From assembly GCF_014650435.1 (NCBI RefSeq), contig NZ_BMUY01000009.1:1-64000 (forward strand): 64,000 nucleotides of DNA, read 5' to 3'. Below the pieces are notes generated by a model. It was given only the letters and a program-made list of their open reading frames with translations, was not told where the DNA came from and searched no databases. Numbering within the stretch: position 1 is the stretch's first letter; every line of letters starts with the position of its first letter. Position numbers and translations under genes: made by a program. Shown here piece after piece: positions 33,916 through 42,348 of the stretch. Source of the DNA: Streptomyces tendae. GTDB taxonomy: Bacteria; Actinomycetota; Actinomycetes; Streptomycetales; Streptomycetaceae.

Positions 33916-34997
33916 GAACCGCACTCGTCATCGGCACCGGCCTCATCGGCACCTCCGCCGCCCTCGCCCTCACCGACCGGGGCGTCACCGTCCACCTCGC
34001 CGACCACGACCCCGAGCAGGCCCGCACCGCCGCCGCGCTCGGCGCCGGCACCGACGCCGCCCCGGACGGCCCAATCGACCTCGCGATCGTCGCCGCCCCG
34101 CCCGCCCTGGTGGCCGACGTGCTCGCCGACGCCATGGCCCGCGGCGCCGCCCGCGGCTACATCGACGTGGCCAGCGTCAAGGGTGGCCCCCGGCGAGAGC
34201 TGGAGGCACGGGGCCTGGACCTGTCGGCGTACATCGGCACCCACCCCATGTCCGGCCGGGAGAAGTCCGGCCCGCTGGCCGCCACCGCCGACCTCTTCGA
34301 GGGCCGCCCCTGGGTGCTGACCCCGACCCGGGACACCGACACCGAGGTGCTGAACCTCGCCCTGGAGCTGGTCTCGCACTGTCGCGCGGTGCCCGTGGTG
34401 ATGGACGCGGACGCCCACGACCGCGCCGTGGCCCTCGTCTCCCACATGCCCCACCTGGTCTCCAGCATGGTCGCCGCGCGCCTGGAGCACGCCGAGGAGG
34501 CCGCCGTACGGCTGTGCGGGCAGGGCATCCGCGACGTGACCCGGATCGCCGCCTCCGACCCCCGGATGTGGATCGACATCCTCTCCGCCAACCCGGGGCC
34601 GGTCGCCGACCTGCTCACCGACGTCGCCGCCGACCTGGAGGAGACGGTACGGGCCCTGCGCGCCCTGCAGTCCTCCGACGAGGACAAGCGCCGCGAGGGC
34701 GGCACCGGCATCGCCGAGGTGCTGCGGCGCGGCAACGCCGGGCAGGTCCGCGTCCCCGGCAAGCACGGCTCGGCCCCGCGGGCCTACGAGACGGTGGCCG
34801 TCCTCATCGACGACCAGCCCGGCCAGCTGGCCCGCATCTTCGCGGACGCGGGACGGGCCGGGGTCAACATCGAGGACGTACGGATCGAGCACGCGACCGG
34901 GCAGCAGGCGGGCCTGGTGCAGCTGATGGTGGAGCCGAAGGCCGCCGCCGTCCTCACGGCGGCCCTCAAGGAGCGGGGCTGGGCGATCAGGCAGTGA
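33912..34997 (+). CDS. tyrA: Prephenate dehydrogenase
   Basis: 361 residues from GTG 33912. The Rossmann motif VIGTGLIGTSAALAL opens the protein, the conserved IGTHPMSGREKSGPLAA contains the active-site His, and the C-terminal ACT domain (VAVLIDDQPGQLARIFADAG to QLMVEP) is a likely site of tyrosine feedback. NAD(P)-dependent oxidation of prephenate to hydroxyphenylpyruvate. Confidence 0.95.
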   Translation: MRTALVIGTGLIGTSAALALTDRGVTVHLADHDPEQARTAAALGAGTDAAPDGPIDLAIVAAPPALVADVLADAMARGAARGYIDVASVKGGPRRELEARGLDLSAYIGTHPMSGREKSGPLAATADLFEGRPWVLTPTRDTDTEVLNLALELVSHCRAVPVVMDADAHDRAVALVSHMPHLVSSMVAARLEHAEEAAVRLCGQGIRDVTRIAASDPRMWIDILSANPGPVADLLTDVAADLEETVRALRALQSSDEDKRREGGTGIAEVLRRGNAGQVRVPGKHGSAPRAYETVAVLIDDQPGQLARIFADAGRAGVNIEDVRIEHATGQQAGLVQLMVEPKAAAVLTAALKERGWAIRQ

Positions 34998-35044
34998 GCG
35001 CGGGCCGCCTCTGGACGCCTGTCGGAGGGGTTCCCGCGGCCCGG

Positions 35045-35077
35045 TAACCTTGTGCGGGACGCGCTCGCGTCCCGCAC
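35045..35077 (+). promoter_or_regulatory. cmk promoter with 5'-end hairpin
   Basis: TAACCT (35045-35050) is a good -10, and directly after it 35052-35063 is complementary to 35066-35077 (12-bp repeat; in practice an 11-bp stem with a 4-nt loop). If the start is at the expected place, the cmk mRNA would begin within or beside this hairpin. It could equally be a tyrA terminator. Confidence 0.5.
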
Positions 35078-35113
35078 ACCACCCACCGCACCGCACCAGG
35101 AAGGTGTCCCCTC

Positions 35114-35809
35114 GTGGAAAACGGCGCCGCCCCGACCGTCCCGGCCGTGATTGTCGCCATCGACGGCCCCTCCGGCACGGGCAAGTCGAGCACGTCGAAG
35201 GCCGTGGCCGCACAGCTCGGCCTGAGCTACCTGGACACCGGTGCCCAGTACCGGGCGATCACCTGGTGGATGGTGACCAACGGCATCGACACCGACGACC
35301 CGCACGCCGTCGCCGCCGCGGCCGGCAAGCCCGAGATCGTCTCCGGCACCGACCCGGCCGGTCCGACCATCACGGTCGACGGCGTGGACGTGGCCGGACC
35401 GATCCGCACCCAGGAGGTCACCTCCAAGGTCAGCGCGGTCAGCGCCGTACCGGAGATCCGCGCCCGGATCACCGAGCTGCAGCGCTCCATCGCCGCCGCC
35501 GCGCCGCTCGGCATCGTCGTCGAGGGCCGCGACATCGGCACCACCGTGCTGCCCGACGCCGACCTCAAGATCTTCCTCACCGCCTCGGCCGAGGCCCGCG
35601 CGGCTCGCCGCAGCGGCGAGCTGAAGGGCGCCGACGTCAACGCCACCCGCGAGGCCCTGATCAAGCGGGACGCGGCCGACTCCAGCCGCAAGACCTCCCC
35701 GCTGGCCAAGGCCGGCGACGCGGTCGAGGTGGACACCACCGCCCTCACCCTCGCGCAGGTCATCGAGTGCGTCGTCACCCTCGTCGAGGAGAAGCGGGCG
35801 GGGAAGTGA
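35114..35809 (+). CDS. cmk: Cytidylate kinase
   Basis: 231 residues from GTG 35114 (AGGAAGG upstream). P-loop VAIDGPSGTGKSSTSKAVA, YLDTGAQYRAITW, and VEGRDIGTTVLPDADLKIFL are the CMP kinase hallmarks, with the LID region RRSGELKGADVNATREALIKRD. It phosphorylates CMP/dCMP. It overlaps the acyltransferase gene by GTGA, and the order cmk-plsC-der is conserved in actinobacteria. Confidence 0.96.
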   Translation: MENGAAPTVPAVIVAIDGPSGTGKSSTSKAVAAQLGLSYLDTGAQYRAITWWMVTNGIDTDDPHAVAAAAGKPEIVSGTDPAGPTITVDGVDVAGPIRTQEVTSKVSAVSAVPEIRARITELQRSIAAAAPLGIVVEGRDIGTTVLPDADLKIFLTASAEARAARRSGELKGADVNATREALIKRDAADSSRKTSPLAKAGDAVEVDTTALTLAQVIECVVTLVEEKRAGK

Positions 35810-36468
35810 CCGCATCCTCCGCCGCGCCCGTCCCCTCCGAGAAGGGCGCCGAGGTCGGCCGGCGCATCGGCGTCGGCCTGATGTACGGGCTGTGGAAGCC
35901 GCGCGTGCTCGGTGCCTGGCGGGTGCCCGCCACCGGCCCGGTGATCTACGCCGTCAACCACGCGCACAACATCGACGGCCCGATGGTCATGGGCGTCGCG
36001 CCCCGGCCGACGCACTTCCTGATCAAGAAGGAGGCGTTCGTCGGCCCGCTCGGGCGGTTCCTGACCGGCATCGGCCAGCTGAAGGTGGACCGCCACTCCG
36101 CCGACCGCGCGGCCATAGGGCAGGCGCTCGGCGTGCTGGCGGACGGCGGCGTGCTCGGCATCTTCCCGGAGGGCACCCGGGGCGAGGGCGACTTCGCGTC
36201 GCTGCGCGCCGGGCTCGCCTACTTCGCGGTGCGCAGCGGCGCGCCGATCGTGCCGGTCGCGGTGCTGGGAAGCACGGACCGTCCCGGACGGTTGATAAAG
36301 GCGCTGCCCCCGCTGCGCTCCCGCGTGGACGTCGTCTTCGGCGATCCCTTCGAGGCGGGCGACGGCAGCGGGCGGCGCACCCGCAAGGCGCTGGACGAGG
36401 CCACCGAGCGCATCCAGAAGCAGCTCACCGCGCACCTGGAAAACGCCAGGCGCCTCACCGGGCGCTGA
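35806..36468 (+). CDS. PlsC-type 1-acylglycerol-3-phosphate O-acyltransferase
   Basis: 220 residues from GTG 35806. Acyltransferase block I is AVNHAHNIDGPMVMG (NHxxxxD), block II GRFLTGIGQLKVDR, and block III GIFPEGTRGEGD; block IV is GAPIVPVAVLG. It presumably makes phosphatidic acid or another acylated lipid at the membrane. The placement between cmk and der is conserved though functionally unexplained. Confidence 0.92.
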   Translation: MTASSAAPVPSEKGAEVGRRIGVGLMYGLWKPRVLGAWRVPATGPVIYAVNHAHNIDGPMVMGVAPRPTHFLIKKEAFVGPLGRFLTGIGQLKVDRHSADRAAIGQALGVLADGGVLGIFPEGTRGEGDFASLRAGLAYFAVRSGAPIVPVAVLGSTDRPGRLIKALPPLRSRVDVVFGDPFEAGDGSGRRTRKALDEATERIQKQLTAHLENARRLTGR

Positions 36469-36542
36469 GTGACACTTGAGTAGTGGATCACCCGGTACAG
36501 GGGTGTTCCACCGATCACCACGATGAACGAGGTACGGACTTC

Positions 36543-38021
36543 ATGAACGACCACATCCACTCCGAGGGCTCGGGCGCGGAGCACGACCACGGGGCGCTCG
36601 GCGACGCCGAGTACGCGCAGTTCATGGAGCTGGCCGCCGAAGAGGGCTTCGACATCGAGGAGGTCGAGGGCGCGATCGAGGAGGCCGGGCACGGCCCGCT
36701 GCCCGTCCTCGCCGTCGTCGGCCGCCCCAATGTCGGCAAGTCGACCCTCGTGAACCGCATCATCGGCCGCCGCGAGGCCGTCGTCGAGGACAAGCCCGGC
36801 GTCACCCGCGACCGCGTCACCTACGAGGCCGAGTGGGCGGGCCGCCGCTTCAAGGTCGTCGACACCGGCGGCTGGGAGCAGGACGTCCTCGGCATCGACG
36901 CCTCCGTGGCCGCCCAGGCCGAGTACGCGATCGAGGCCGCCGACGCGGTCGTCTTCGTCGTGGACGCCAAGGTCGGCGCCACCGACACCGACGAGGCGGT
37001 CGTCCGGTTGCTGCGCAAGGCCGGCAAGCCCGTCGTGCTGTGTGCCAACAAGGTCGACGGCCCGAGCGGCGAGGCCGACGCCGCCTACCTGTGGTCGCTG
37101 GGCCTCGGCGAGCCGCACCCGGTCTCCGCGCTGCACGGCCGCGGCACCGGTGACATGCTGGACCGGGTCCTGGAGGCCCTGCCCGAGGCTCCGGCGCAGA
37201 CCTTCGGCACCGCCATCGGCGGCCCGCGCCGCATCGCCCTGATCGGCCGCCCCAACGTCGGCAAGTCCTCGCTGCTGAACAAGGTCGCCGGCGAGGAGCG
37301 CGTCGTCGTCAACGAACTGGCCGGCACCACCCGCGACCCGGTCGACGAGCTGATCGAACTGGGCGGCGTCACCTGGAAGTTCGTCGACACGGCGGGCATC
37401 CGCAAGCGCGTCCACCTCCAGCAGGGCGCCGACTACTACGCCTCGCTGCGCACCGCCGCCGCCGTCGAGAAGGCGGAGGTGGCCGTCGTCCTCGTTGACG
37501 CCTCCGAGTCGATCTCGGTCCAGGACCAGCGGATCGTCACCATGGCCGTCGAGGCGGGCCGCGCGATCGTCGTCGCCTACAACAAGTGGGACACCCTCGA
37601 CGAGGAGCGCCGCTACTACCTGGAGCGGGAGATCGAGACGGAGCTGGGCCAGGTGGCGTGGGCGCCGCGGGTCAACGTCTCGGCGCAGACCGGTCGGCAC
37701 ATGGAGAAGCTCGTCCCGGCCATCGAGACCGCCCTGACGGGCTGGGAGACCCGGGTCCCGACGGGCAGGCTGAACGCCTTCCTCGGCGAGCTGGTCGCCG
37801 CCCACCCGCACCCGGTGCGGGGCGGCAAGCAGCCGCGGATCCTCTTCGGCACCCAGGCGGGCACCAAGCCGCCGCGGTTCGTGCTCTTCGCCTCCGGCTT
37901 CATCGAGGCGGGCTACCGGCGCTTCATCGAGCGCCGGCTGCGCGAGGAGTTCGGCTTCGAGGGGACGCCGATCCACATCTCCGTGCGGGTGCGCGAGAAG
38001 CGCGGCGCGAAGAAGAAGTAG
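36543..38021 (+). CDS. der: Ribosome assembly GTPase Der (EngA)
   Basis: 492 residues from ATG 36543; an upstream in-frame GTG at 36483 would add 20 residues. After a ~55-residue acidic N-terminal tail come two G domains: VVGRPNVGKSTLVNRI with NKVDG, and LIGRPNVGKSSLLNKVAG with NKWD, then a C-terminal KH-like domain (PPRFVLFASGFIEAGYRRFI). It is a 50S assembly factor. Gene closed by a 54-nt palindrome. Confidence 0.96.
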   Translation: MNDHIHSEGSGAEHDHGALGDAEYAQFMELAAEEGFDIEEVEGAIEEAGHGPLPVLAVVGRPNVGKSTLVNRIIGRREAVVEDKPGVTRDRVTYEAEWAGRRFKVVDTGGWEQDVLGIDASVAAQAEYAIEAADAVVFVVDAKVGATDTDEAVVRLLRKAGKPVVLCANKVDGPSGEADAAYLWSLGLGEPHPVSALHGRGTGDMLDRVLEALPEAPAQTFGTAIGGPRRIALIGRPNVGKSSLLNKVAGEERVVVNELAGTTRDPVDELIELGGVTWKFVDTAGIRKRVHLQQGADYYASLRTAAAVEKAEVAVVLVDASESISVQDQRIVTMAVEAGRAIVVAYNKWDTLDEERRYYLEREIETELGQVAWAPRVNVSAQTGRHMEKLVPAIETALTGWETRVPTGRLNAFLGELVAAHPHPVRGGKQPRILFGTQAGTKPPRFVLFASGFIEAGYRRFIERRLREEFGFEGTPIHISVRVREKRGAKKK

Positions 38022-38023
38022 CA

Positions 38024-38077
38024 CGTACGACTGAGGGGGAGGGCACCCGGCCGGGTGCCCTCCCCCTCAGTCGTACG
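38024..38077. terminator. 54-nt perfect palindrome after der
   Basis: 38024-38050 is exactly complementary to 38051-38077 with no spacer, a 27-bp arm. It begins 2 nt after the der stop and ends 15 nt before the stop of the convergent small gene, so it is a bidirectional terminator. An uninterrupted 54-bp palindrome is unusually long. Confidence 0.9.
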
Positions 38078-38092
38078 GCAGTTCTCCGGCGG

Positions 38093-38386
38093 TCAGCTGC
38101 CGGACCGCGGGGCCGGTGGCAGCGCCGCCGGGACGTGGTGCGTGCCGCCGACGCGCTGCCACACCGACTGCTGGCCGACACGGGCGCTCTGGGCCCCCGC
38201 GCTGTAGGCGCTGTAGGCGCCTCTGCCGCGCGGGATGCTCCTGAAGGCCGTGAATCCCAGCTCCTCCTCACCGCTGCGATCGCCCGGCAGCGATCGGAAG
38301 GACCTGACGTACTCGGCGTAGAGCGCGTCGTAGATCGGAGTGGCCGAGGGGCCGCCGTGGCGGTGGAAGGCGTCGTATGCGTACAC
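38093..38386 (-). CDS. Small hypothetical protein
   Basis: 97 residues from GTG 38386 (VYAYDAFHRHGGPSATPIYD). The first half has a clear ordered character (ALYAEYVRSFRSLPGDRSGEEELGFTAFRSI) and the end is Ala/Ser/Pro rich. The start has no evident Shine-Dalgarno. I do not recognise a named family; it looks like a Streptomyces-restricted protein. It is convergent with der across the long palindrome. Confidence 0.7.
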   Translation of the reverse strand: MYAYDAFHRHGGPSATPIYDALYAEYVRSFRSLPGDRSGEEELGFTAFRSIPRGRGAYSAYSAGAQSARVGQQSVWQRVGGTHHVPAALPPAPRSGS

Positions 38387-38459
38387 GTATGTCCAAACGA
38401 CACCGCGCGGGAAGGGATGCGGCCCAGGCGGCGGCCGTCCGGCAGCCGCGGGATCCGGC

Positions 38460-39257
38460 TCAGGTTCCCGCCAGCGGCAGCGCCGCCGCGACCAGCTGTC
38501 CGTTCGCCGCCGCCTTGTCCAGCGCGTCCCGCAGCAGGTCCTCGCGCGGCTGCCGGCCGATCGACCCGACGGGCGCCGCGAACATCAGCACCTGCTGGTG
38601 CTTGTTGGCCGCCGTGCGCCAGCCCTCGGTGACCTGGAGCGGCTGGTGCGCCTGCCACCAGGCCACCGGCCTGCCGCCGTGCGTCCCCGGCTGGAGCACC
38701 GCGTGCAGCTGGCCCATCGCCAGCAGGACCGACCAGCCGTGCAGCACGGCCGGCGTGGAGGCCAGCTCGGTGACCGGCATGAAGCCCTGCTCGATCAGCA
38801 GCGGCAGGAAGTCGTCGCCGGCACCGGCCGTGCCGGGCCGGGCGATGGGCGCGGTCGGCTCCACCACGAGGGCCGGGTGCAGCTCCCCGGCGATCAGGAT
38901 CAGTCCGCTGGTCACCCCGAGGACGGCCTGCTCGGGCGCGGCCTTCTCCGGGGCGGCGGGCGCGGGCTCGGAACGGGCCTGGTCGGCGTTGATGGACCGC
39001 ACCGCGCCCTGGAGCTGCTCCTCGGTGACCTTGACGACCTGCGAGGGCAGGCAGCCCGCGTGGGCGAAGGCGAGCACGGCGGTCTCGTCCCCGATGAAGA
39101 GGACGGTGCTGGTGCGCTCCTGCTCGCAGTCGCCCGGGGTGCGGCAGGACGTGCAGTCGTAGCTGCCCGGGGCGGACTCCCCGGCCAGCAGGCGGTCGGC
39201 TTCTTCGTCGCCGATCTCGGCGCGTACGTCGTCGCTGACGTCGAGCATGCGCGGCAC
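38460..39257 (-). CDS. Hypothetical protein with CxxC-x5-C motif
   Basis: 265 residues from GTG 39257, supported by GGGAG (39264-39268) 6 nt upstream; ATG 39248 is the alternative. Residues ~30-50 contain YDCTSCRTPGDCEQERTS, a short cysteine cluster, followed by STVLFIGDETAVLAFAHAGC. An Ala/Pro/Glu linker separates this from a C-terminal region (GVTSGLILIAGELHPALVVEP). A metal- or redox-binding N-terminal module is possible. No family is recognised. Confidence 0.75.
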   Translation of the reverse strand: MPRMLDVSDDVRAEIGDEEADRLLAGESAPGSYDCTSCRTPGDCEQERTSTVLFIGDETAVLAFAHAGCLPSQVVKVTEEQLQGAVRSINADQARSEPAPAAPEKAAPEQAVLGVTSGLILIAGELHPALVVEPTAPIARPGTAGAGDDFLPLLIEQGFMPVTELASTPAVLHGWSVLLAMGQLHAVLQPGTHGGRPVAWWQAHQPLQVTEGWRTAANKHQQVLMFAAPVGSIGRQPREDLLRDALDKAAANGQLVAAALPLAGT

Positions 39258-39666
39258 GGGTGGCTCCCTCGGGATGCGGTGCGTGGCCGGACCGGGTGGC
39301 TCCCGGGCCGTGGTCCGGGCGGGTCCCCGGCTCATGCAAGGACAACGGGGGATCAGTGGCGGGAGTCACGCCCCATGGCCAACGGAATCGAACCATGCGA
39401 GGCGCCCGAGCGTCCGAGCGCCGAGATCGTCGCTCCAAGCTCAAGTGGGCCGCGCCGAAGGCGTGTTGGGTCGGGCGACCGGATAGGACGGTGTGCCCGG
39501 GAGTCGACAAATCATGAAATCAGTGAATGAACTGGGTGACTGGAAACAGTCGTCAGGAGGCGCTCGTCCCCGTCGTGACCACATCGCAATCGGACACGGA
39601 CAACCAGAAGGCGGGGTTCCGGGTCTAACCGGACGACGAGACGCCCATCGGAGGAACCGCACCGCA

Positions 39667-40512
39667 ATGACGCCGCCGGCCCCACCGGCCGCCCCGCTGC
39701 GCGCCGACTGCATCGGCGACTCCGCGGGCGGTCTGACCTTCGACGTCGCCGCGCGCAGAAACACCGGGGCGGCCCTGCTCATCCTGCGCCGCCGTGTCAC
39801 CGACGCCGTCGACGCCGCCGCGGACACGGTCAGCCTGCCGCTGGCCCCGGCGGCGGAAGGCCGCCTGCGCGCCGCGCTGCCCAGCAGCGTGTCCCTGCCC
39901 GAGGGACGCTGGGACGCCTACGCCCGCCTCTCCGACGGCCGGCCGCGACGCCTGGTGCCCGGCGTCACCGACCTGCGCTCCCTCGCCGAGCGCACCCCCA
40001 GCGGGCTGCTCGGCCACGTCGCCGTCCGCATCCCGTACGCCACCCGGCAGGGCAACCTCACCGTCCGCAGCTGGCTGCGCGCCCCGCACGCGGAGGCGGT
40101 GGAGCTGCGCCTGGCGAGCGGCGGTCTGACCGTACGAGGGCGTGTCTACGGCACCCAGCTGGTGCCCGGGGCGGACGCCGAGCTGCGCGCCCGGCCCGGC
40201 GACGGGGAGCGCGGCGGCCGGGGCGGGGCCGGTGTGCTCCGGGTGGAGGTCGCCGCCGAGCGGACGAAGTTCGCCTTCACCGTGCCCTACGACGGCCTGG
40301 CACCGGGCCTGTGGGACCTGTGGCTGCGGCCCGCCGGTGACGCCGGTCCGGTGGTCCGCCTCGCGCGGCTGCTGGACGACGTGGCCGACAAGAACCCGGT
40401 CCTCACGTTTCCCCGCGCGCGGGTGCGGACGCCCCACGGCCCCGTGGAGGCCGGGCCGTACTACACCCGGGACAACGACCTGTCGCTCGCCGTCGCCCCG
40501 CTGGAAGCCTGA
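39667..40512 (+). CDS. Hypothetical protein, beta-rich
   Basis: 281 residues from ATG 39667 with GGAGG about 10 nt upstream (39652-39656). The sequence alternates short hydrophobic strands with charged turns (GGLTFDVAARRNTGAALLIL, YGTQLVPGADAELRARPGD, TKFAFTVPYDGLAPGLWDLW), suggesting Ig-like or jelly-roll domains, somewhat like the accessory domain found with Streptomyces glycosyltransferases. There is no signal peptide. Alone on the plus strand. Function unknown. Confidence 0.75.
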   Translation: MTPPAPPAAPLRADCIGDSAGGLTFDVAARRNTGAALLILRRRVTDAVDAAADTVSLPLAPAAEGRLRAALPSSVSLPEGRWDAYARLSDGRPRRLVPGVTDLRSLAERTPSGLLGHVAVRIPYATRQGNLTVRSWLRAPHAEAVELRLASGGLTVRGRVYGTQLVPGADAELRARPGDGERGGRGGAGVLRVEVAAERTKFAFTVPYDGLAPGLWDLWLRPAGDAGPVVRLARLLDDVADKNPVLTFPRARVRTPHGPVEAGPYYTRDNDLSLAVAPLEA

Positions 40513-40845
40513 CCGCATGTCCGATGTTCGATTCGTGTAAGTGATCCGGGGCCGTTCCGCGGGGGCACACGCAAGTCCGTTCGGGAGTGTTCGGATGCGA
40601 AATGCGGGACGCCGCCGGGCCGCCCCGAACGTCTTTTCCGTCCGCGTATTCGACGGGGTACCGCAACGCGCGGGAATTCACCTCGGCCGCCCGCGGAACG
40701 TGTGCGAATCCGTCCGTCCGTGTGAACGGGTTCCAGTAAAACGCCCATCATGATCCTGTGACAGAAATGTGACCGTAGGTGCATCTGTGACCCGTGTTAC
40801 CGACTCGGGCTTCCCCGGTCCCGGAGCAGGGCATAGCGTGGCGGC
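40513..40845 (+). other. Intergenic region upstream of the I78 inhibitor-like gene
   Basis: 333 nt with a lower GC content than the surroundings. It contains three spaced TGTGAC motifs (about 40758, 40767 and 40785) and, at the end, TAGCGT at 40834-40839 exactly 6 nt before the ATG at 40846, a leaderless-type -10. No RNA gene or convincing ORF is seen. Confidence 0.4.
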
Positions 40846-41061
40846 ATGGCACCGATTCCGACACCCCCCGCCGAGCCCCACGACAGTCCGGACACCTACG
40901 TCGGCCTCGATGCCGACGCGGCCGAGCGGCTGGCGCGGGAGCGGGGCTGGTCGACGGTGCGGTCCCTGGCACCCGGCACGGTCATCACCATGGAGTACCG
41001 CGTGGGCCGCCTCAATTTCGAGGTGAAGGACGGCCGCGTCTCCCGGGCCTGGAAGGGCTAG
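40846..41061 (+). CDS. I78-family peptidase inhibitor-like protein
   Basis: 71 residues from ATG 40846. After a Pro-rich start (PIPTPPAEPHDSP), the pattern GLDADAAERLARERGWSTVR, then PGTVITMEYRVGRLNFEV and DGRVSRAWKG matches the small potato-inhibitor-like I78 family (PF11720). No signal peptide is present, which is odd for an inhibitor of exoproteases and suggests either cytoplasmic action or another role for the fold. The -10 box 6 nt upstream suggests leaderless translation. Confidence 0.8.
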   Translation: MAPIPTPPAEPHDSPDTYVGLDADAAERLARERGWSTVRSLAPGTVITMEYRVGRLNFEVKDGRVSRAWKG

Positions 41062-41091
41062 CGCGGGCCCAGGACGGCGCAACGGGCGCGC

Positions 41092-42111
41092 TCAGCCGCC
41101 GGACAGGGGGCGGGCGGTCGAGGCCGTGTTGCGCGGGTGGCGGTCGGCGTGCGGCGGCCGGCGGCTGCCGGCCGGGGTCACCGGCGTACGGTCCGAGCGG
41201 GCCGTGTGCGGGCCCGGAGCCAGGTACACCGGGGCCCGGGCGGTGCGCGGCGTGGAGACCGGCTCGCGGGCCGGAGCCTCCGGCCGGCCGGAGGCCGCCG
41301 GGGCGACGGGCACGGGCCGGCCGACCGGCCGCCTCGTCGTCCGCCTGCGGCCGAGGCGGGCGAACCAGCGGTCGCGCAGCCCGAGGATCCCTGCCTCCGC
41401 ACGGGTGATCAGCGGCTCGAACCAGGGGAGCGCCAGCAGGATCAGCAGCCCCGCCGCCCAGCCGAGGAGCACGTCGCTGAGCCAGTGCGTACCGAGGTAG
41501 ACGGTGGACATGCCCACCCCGAGCGAGGTGACCGCGGACAGCGCGGACAGCCAGCGCCGGGCCCGGTGCGTCGAGGCCAGGTAGGCGAGGATGCCCCAGG
41601 TCACGACGGCGTTCGCGGTGTGACCGCTCGGAAATATATCGCCGCCGAGCCACATCTCGTTGGCGCCGATCGTGGTCGCGTAGTGCGGTCCCAGCCGGCC
41701 CATGCCGTACTTGGCGGCGCCGACCGTGACGTTCAGCAGGAGCAGGGAGACGCCGAGCGCCAGCAGCGGACGCAGGGTGTGCTGCCGCCAGGAGCGCCAG
41801 CCGAGCCAGGCCGCGACCATCACCGCGGTGGGACCGCGCTGGCCGAGCACCACGTAGTAGTCGACGAAGGCGTGGATCTCCGGCCACTGCTGGTAGGGCC
41901 TGAAGAACATGACCTGCCAGTCGAGCCGTACCAGCCACGAGGTGATCACTACGGCCCACACGATCGCGAGGTAGAACGCGAGGGTCCCGGCGAACAGCGC
42001 GAACCTGTGCCGGGACATCTCCGGCACGTCCAGGAGCTCCGGTCGTTCCGGCTCCCGGTCCAGTCTCGCGAACACCCGGTCCAGACGGGTGGGCTTCCGT
42101 TCGGTACGCAC
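41092..42111 (-). CDS. PAP2-family membrane phosphatase
   Basis: 339 residues from GTG 42111; TAACGT (42119-42124) is 7 nt upstream, implying a leaderless start. Five or six membrane helices hold the acid phosphatase motifs: KYGMGRLGP (variant of KX6RP), FPSGHTAN (PSGH) and STVYLGTHWLSDVLLGW (SRX5HX3D with the Arg replaced by Thr). A ~90-residue Arg/Pro-rich cytoplasmic tail follows. Likely substrate: undecaprenyl or phosphatidate phosphates (inference). The altered third motif makes full activity uncertain. Confidence 0.88.
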   Translation of the reverse strand: MRTERKPTRLDRVFARLDREPERPELLDVPEMSRHRFALFAGTLAFYLAIVWAVVITSWLVRLDWQVMFFRPYQQWPEIHAFVDYYVVLGQRGPTAVMVAAWLGWRSWRQHTLRPLLALGVSLLLLNVTVGAAKYGMGRLGPHYATTIGANEMWLGGDIFPSGHTANAVVTWGILAYLASTHRARRWLSALSAVTSLGVGMSTVYLGTHWLSDVLLGWAAGLLILLALPWFEPLITRAEAGILGLRDRWFARLGRRRTTRRPVGRPVPVAPAASGRPEAPAREPVSTPRTARAPVYLAPGPHTARSDRTPVTPAGSRRPPHADRHPRNTASTARPLSGG

Positions 42112-42348
42112 CCAATCGACGTTACAGCGAGTGAGGAGTGATCCCGGCCGAATCAACGGCTTTGTGATGACGATGTGATGTGGGATTCCTCTCAGGCGGC
42201 GCATTGTTTCCTGGTAATCCGCAATGCGGTCCGAGCGCGGACTTCAATTCCTTTGATCTGCCCGGCCGACGGTTTTATCGTGCTTATGAATTCGTTCACC
42301 GAATCCTGGCCCGGAATTGTCCCGGCGGTCATCGGGCGTCCCCGCGGG

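Noticed and set aside
39330..39400. A tRNA-like T-arm (GGTTCGATTCC on the minus strand, next to TTGGCCA)
   Set aside because: No matching 5' acceptor strand, D-arm or anticodon arm can be drawn around it, so it is a chance match.
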